The notes under the pieces: generated by a model
What the model was told of the DNA's origin: nothing
What the model saw: the letters and a program-made list of their open reading frames with translations, nothing else
Database searches by the model: none
Source of the DNA: an uncultured Erysipelotrichaceae bacterium
Lineage (GTDB): Bacteria; Bacillota_I; Bacilli_A; RFN20; CAG-826
Assembly: GCA_947303755.1 (NCBI GenBank)
Contig: CAMYZF010000025.1
Location: forward strand, 1-16,088
DNA: 16,088 nucleotides
Direction of reading: 5' to 3'
Shown: in pieces, positions 14,276-16,088 of the stretch
How the letters are laid out: each line of letters begins with the position of its first letter
How positions within the stretch are numbered: the first letter of the stretch is position 1
Program-made: the position numbers and the translations under genes

Positions 14276-15241
14276 ATGTTTAGAATCGGAAATGTTGAAA
14301 TAAAAGGCAAAGTGGTGCTCGCTCCAATGGCTGGTATCACTTCTTTGGCGTACCGAGATTTCATGAAACCATTCGGAGTTTCACTCTCGGTAACTGAGAT
14401 GGTGTCTGATTGTGGACTAATTTATGAGAACGCAAAAACATTAGATTACATTAAAACATCTGAGTCAGAACGACCAGTCGCGATTCAACTTTTTGGAAAT
14501 GACGCCGAGACCATAATTAAGGCCATGAAAATATGCGAAGAAAAGAATAAAAATTTTGATATTTTCGACATCAATTTAGGCTGTCCGGTTCCAAAAGTTA
14601 CAAAAGCTGGTTCCGGTTCGGCTTTACTTAAAAATCCCGCAAAACTTAAAGATATGTTCATTAAAATCTGCAAAGCAACAACCAAACCAGTAACCGCGAA
14701 AATACGTTTAGGTTGGTCAAACGATTCAATCAATTTTATGGAAAACATCAAAGCGCTCGAAGAAGCTGGTGTAGCGGCAATCGGAATTCACGCAAGAACT
14801 ACTGCTCAACTATATTCTGGTAAACCTCAATACGAACTTTTGAAGGATTTAAGAGAAAAGATGTCTGTTCCTCTAATGGTGAGTGGCGACATTTATACTT
14901 TAGATGACGCTATTAATGCTTTGGAAATCACCAAAGCGGATGCAGTTATGGTCGCTAGAGGTGGTGTAGGTAATCCTCAACTTGTTAGACAAATTGATCA
15001 ATACTTCAAAAATGGTGAAAGACTACCAAACTCTTCTTTAGAAGAAAACCTTAAATACCTAGTAGAATTCACTGATATGTTAATCGCCGAAAAGGGCGAA
15101 TATCGCGCAATGAGCATTCTTAGAGGAATCGCTCCTAAGTTTTTGGACGGCTTCCCAAATATGAAAAAATACAAGAATTTGTTAGCCCAATCTCTCTCAA
15201 CACGAGCGTCACTTGACCGCATATTATCCGAGATTAGATAA
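14276..15241 (+). CDS. dusB: tRNA-dihydrouridine synthase
   Basis: A 321-residue FMN enzyme that reduces uridines in the D-loop of tRNA to dihydrouridine with NADPH. Seen: FMN-binding VLAPMAGITSLAYR near the N-terminus; INLGCPVPKVTKAGSGSALL with catalytic Cys103; the VTAKIRLGW strand; GIHARTTAQLYSGKPQYE, the His-x-Arg motif; VSGDIYTLDDA; and VMVARGGVGNPQLV, the phosphate-binding end of the TIM barrel (more often GRGALGNP). A short helical domain ends the protein. Length and position before lysS suit the DusB type of Firmicutes. The start MFRIGNVEIKGKVVLAPMAG matches family N-termini, yet no Shine-Dalgarno precedes it: the ftsH terminator hairpin ends four bases upstream. I see no convincing promoter of its own, so expression probably relies on read-through from ftsH. 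Confidence 0.94.
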   Translation: MFRIGNVEIKGKVVLAPMAGITSLAYRDFMKPFGVSLSVTEMVSDCGLIYENAKTLDYIKTSESERPVAIQLFGNDAETIIKAMKICEEKNKNFDIFDINLGCPVPKVTKAGSGSALLKNPAKLKDMFIKICKATTKPVTAKIRLGWSNDSINFMENIKALEEAGVAAIGIHARTTAQLYSGKPQYELLKDLREKMSVPLMVSGDIYTLDDAINALEITKADAVMVARGGVGNPQLVRQIDQYFKNGERLPNSSLEENLKYLVEFTDMLIAEKGEYRAMSILRGIAPKFLDGFPNMKKYKNLLAQSLSTRASLDRILSEIR

Positions 15242-15247
15242 AATTCA

Positions 15248-15271
15248 CATTGTTGCACAATGATCGTTTTT
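15248..15271 (+). terminator. Hairpin and T run between dusB and lysS
   Basis: CATTGT, loop TGC and ACAATG form a perfect 6-bp stem at 15248-15262; TTTTT follows at 15267-15271 after four bases. It is short and AU-rich, so termination would be partial at best. It also contains the candidate -35 box of lysS. Confidence 0.4.
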
Positions 15272-15281
15272 ATTGTAAACT
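15253..15281 (+). promoter_or_regulatory. Candidate promoter of lysS
   Basis: TTGCAC (15253-15258), a 17-base spacer and TAAACT (15276-15281). Transcription would start near 15288, leaving almost no leader before the GAGG ribosome binding site at 15288-15291. No T-box leader fits in this space. Confidence 0.4.
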
Positions 15282-15300
15282 CTAACCGAGGTTTTTCAAT

Positions 15301-16088
15301 ATGGAAGAAAAGTTAACAGATCAAGAGCGAGCTAGAAGAGACAAGCTACCTCGCTATGAAGAATTAGGAATCGATCCCTATGGTCAAAAATTTGAACGTA
15401 GCGATTTGATCAAAGATGTCCGTGCTAAAGCCCAAGGCAAAACCAATGAAGAATTAGAAGCTAAACCTCTCTACGTTACAGTTGCGGGTCGTATTATGGC
15501 TCTTCGTAAAATGGGCAAAGCCTCCTTCATGAATTTGAAAGATGTTTCTGGAAAGATCCAATGCTATGTCGGTATCGATGTCGTTGGTGAAGAAGCATAC
15601 ACCGTTTTCAAATTAGCAGATATTGGTGATATCGTTGGTGTTTATGGTCGTGTCATGTTGACTCGTACTGGTGAATTAACCATTCGAGTTGAGAAATACA
15701 CCCACTTGACAAAATCACTTAGACCACTCCCAGAAAAGTTCCATGGTTTAACTGATGTCGAAGAAAGATATCGTCACCGTTATGTCGATTTGATTATGAA
15801 CGATGACTCAATGAAGATTGCATTAGCAAGACCAAAAGTCATCCGTGCCATTCAAAATTATTGTGATGGATTAGGTTTCACCGAAGTTGAAACTTCCATT
15901 CTTTCGCCGATTCTTGGAGGTGCTTCTGCTCGTCCATTTATCACCCATCACAACACCTTAGACAAAGACTTTTATTTGAGAATTGCCACGGAAATCAACT
16001 TAAAGAAGTGTATCGTCGGTGGTATGGAAAAGGTCTATGAAATTGGTAGATTATTCCGTAATGAAGGTATGGATACAAAACATAATCC
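15301..16088 (+). CDS. lysS: Lysyl-tRNA synthetase class II, N-terminal part
   Basis: The frame opens at ATG 15301, nine bases after a GAGG ribosome binding site, and is still open at the window end; 262 codons plus two bases are visible, about half of the usual 490-500. The enzyme charges tRNA-Lys in the cytoplasm. Seen: an N-terminal helix with RRDKLPRYEELGIDPYG; the OB-fold anticodon-binding domain at about 58-145 (VTVAGRIMALRKMGKASFMN and KIQCYV); RPLPEKFHGLTDVEERYRHR; class II motif 1 around residues 178-202; GGASARPFITHHNTLD from residue 206; and motif 2 VYEIGRLFRNEGMDTKHN (245-262). These closely match the Bacillus enzyme. The dusB-lysS order is also the Bacillus one. Confidence 0.96.
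   Translation, partial: MEEKLTDQERARRDKLPRYEELGIDPYGQKFERSDLIKDVRAKAQGKTNEELEAKPLYVTVAGRIMALRKMGKASFMNLKDVSGKIQCYVGIDVVGEEAYTVFKLADIGDIVGVYGRVMLTRTGELTIRVEKYTHLTKSLRPLPEKFHGLTDVEERYRHRYVDLIMNDDSMKIALARPKVIRAIQNYCDGLGFTEVETSILSPILGGASARPFITHHNTLDKDFYLRIATEINLKKCIVGGMEKVYEIGRLFRNEGMDTKHN

Noticed and set aside
15242..15300. T-box or other riboswitch in front of lysS
   Set aside because: Only 59 bases separate dusB and lysS, far too few for a T-box, and no T-box sequence is present.
1..16088. CRISPR array, prophage, insertion sequence or defence island
   Set aside because: I saw no regularly spaced repeats, transposase or integrase motifs, tRNA-end attachment site or defence-gene signatures; nearly every base belongs to conserved housekeeping genes.

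Overview
The window reads as an AT-rich chromosomal segment of a Bacilli/Firmicutes-type bacterium, probably a gut-type lineage near the Mollicutes. That placement is inferred from gene content and order, not from a marker search. The run pth-mfd-rqcP(yabO)-tilS-ftsH-dusB-lysS is the housekeeping cluster known from Bacillus relatives; the hpt gene that often lies between tilS and ftsH is missing here. IspE indicates the MEP isoprenoid pathway, and a DUF368/PopT-type lipid-carrier translocase suggests a cell wall. Stop codons are TAA except one TAG (the DUF368 gene) and one TGA (pth); the tryptophan codons I checked are TGG, so the standard bacterial code fits.

Layout. 1-668 (+): the 3' end of ispE, overlapped by one base by a small gene encoding a protein of five 16-residue repeats. 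732-3362 (-): ppdK, pyruvate phosphate dikinase, convergent with that pair across a hairpin terminator. 3363-3503: a divergent control region with promoters for both sides, a cre-like operator and a perfect 12-bp palindrome. 3504-5060 (+): an orphan FGGY sugar kinase. 5061-6540 (-): a DUF368 (PopT-like) membrane protein gene overlapping a TetR-family regulator gene; the regulator abuts the kinase stop to stop with no spacer. 6653-12138 (+): a compact pth-mfd-rqcP-tilS operon with overlapping genes. 12242-14242 (+): ftsH on its own promoter. 14276-15241 (+): dusB, starting directly behind a terminator hairpin. 15301-end (+): the first 262 codons of lysS.

The right half serves translation quality and repair: Pth recycles peptidyl-tRNA, Mfd couples repair to transcription, RqcP assists ribosome rescue, TilS and DusB modify tRNA, LysRS charges tRNA-Lys, and FtsH degrades membrane and regulatory proteins. 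The left half is central carbon metabolism (PPDK, sugar kinase) under likely carbon-catabolite control, plus lipid-carrier recycling with its own candidate regulator.

I found no mobile element, CRISPR array, tRNA, rRNA or clear accessory system. No gene-free stretch exceeds 150 bases. The points most worth a second look are the mfd 5' end, which lacks a canonical in-frame start and looks one base out of frame from an ATG; the small repeat protein coupled to ispE; the operator-rich ppdK/kinase spacer; and the apparently leaderless DUF368-TetR pair.
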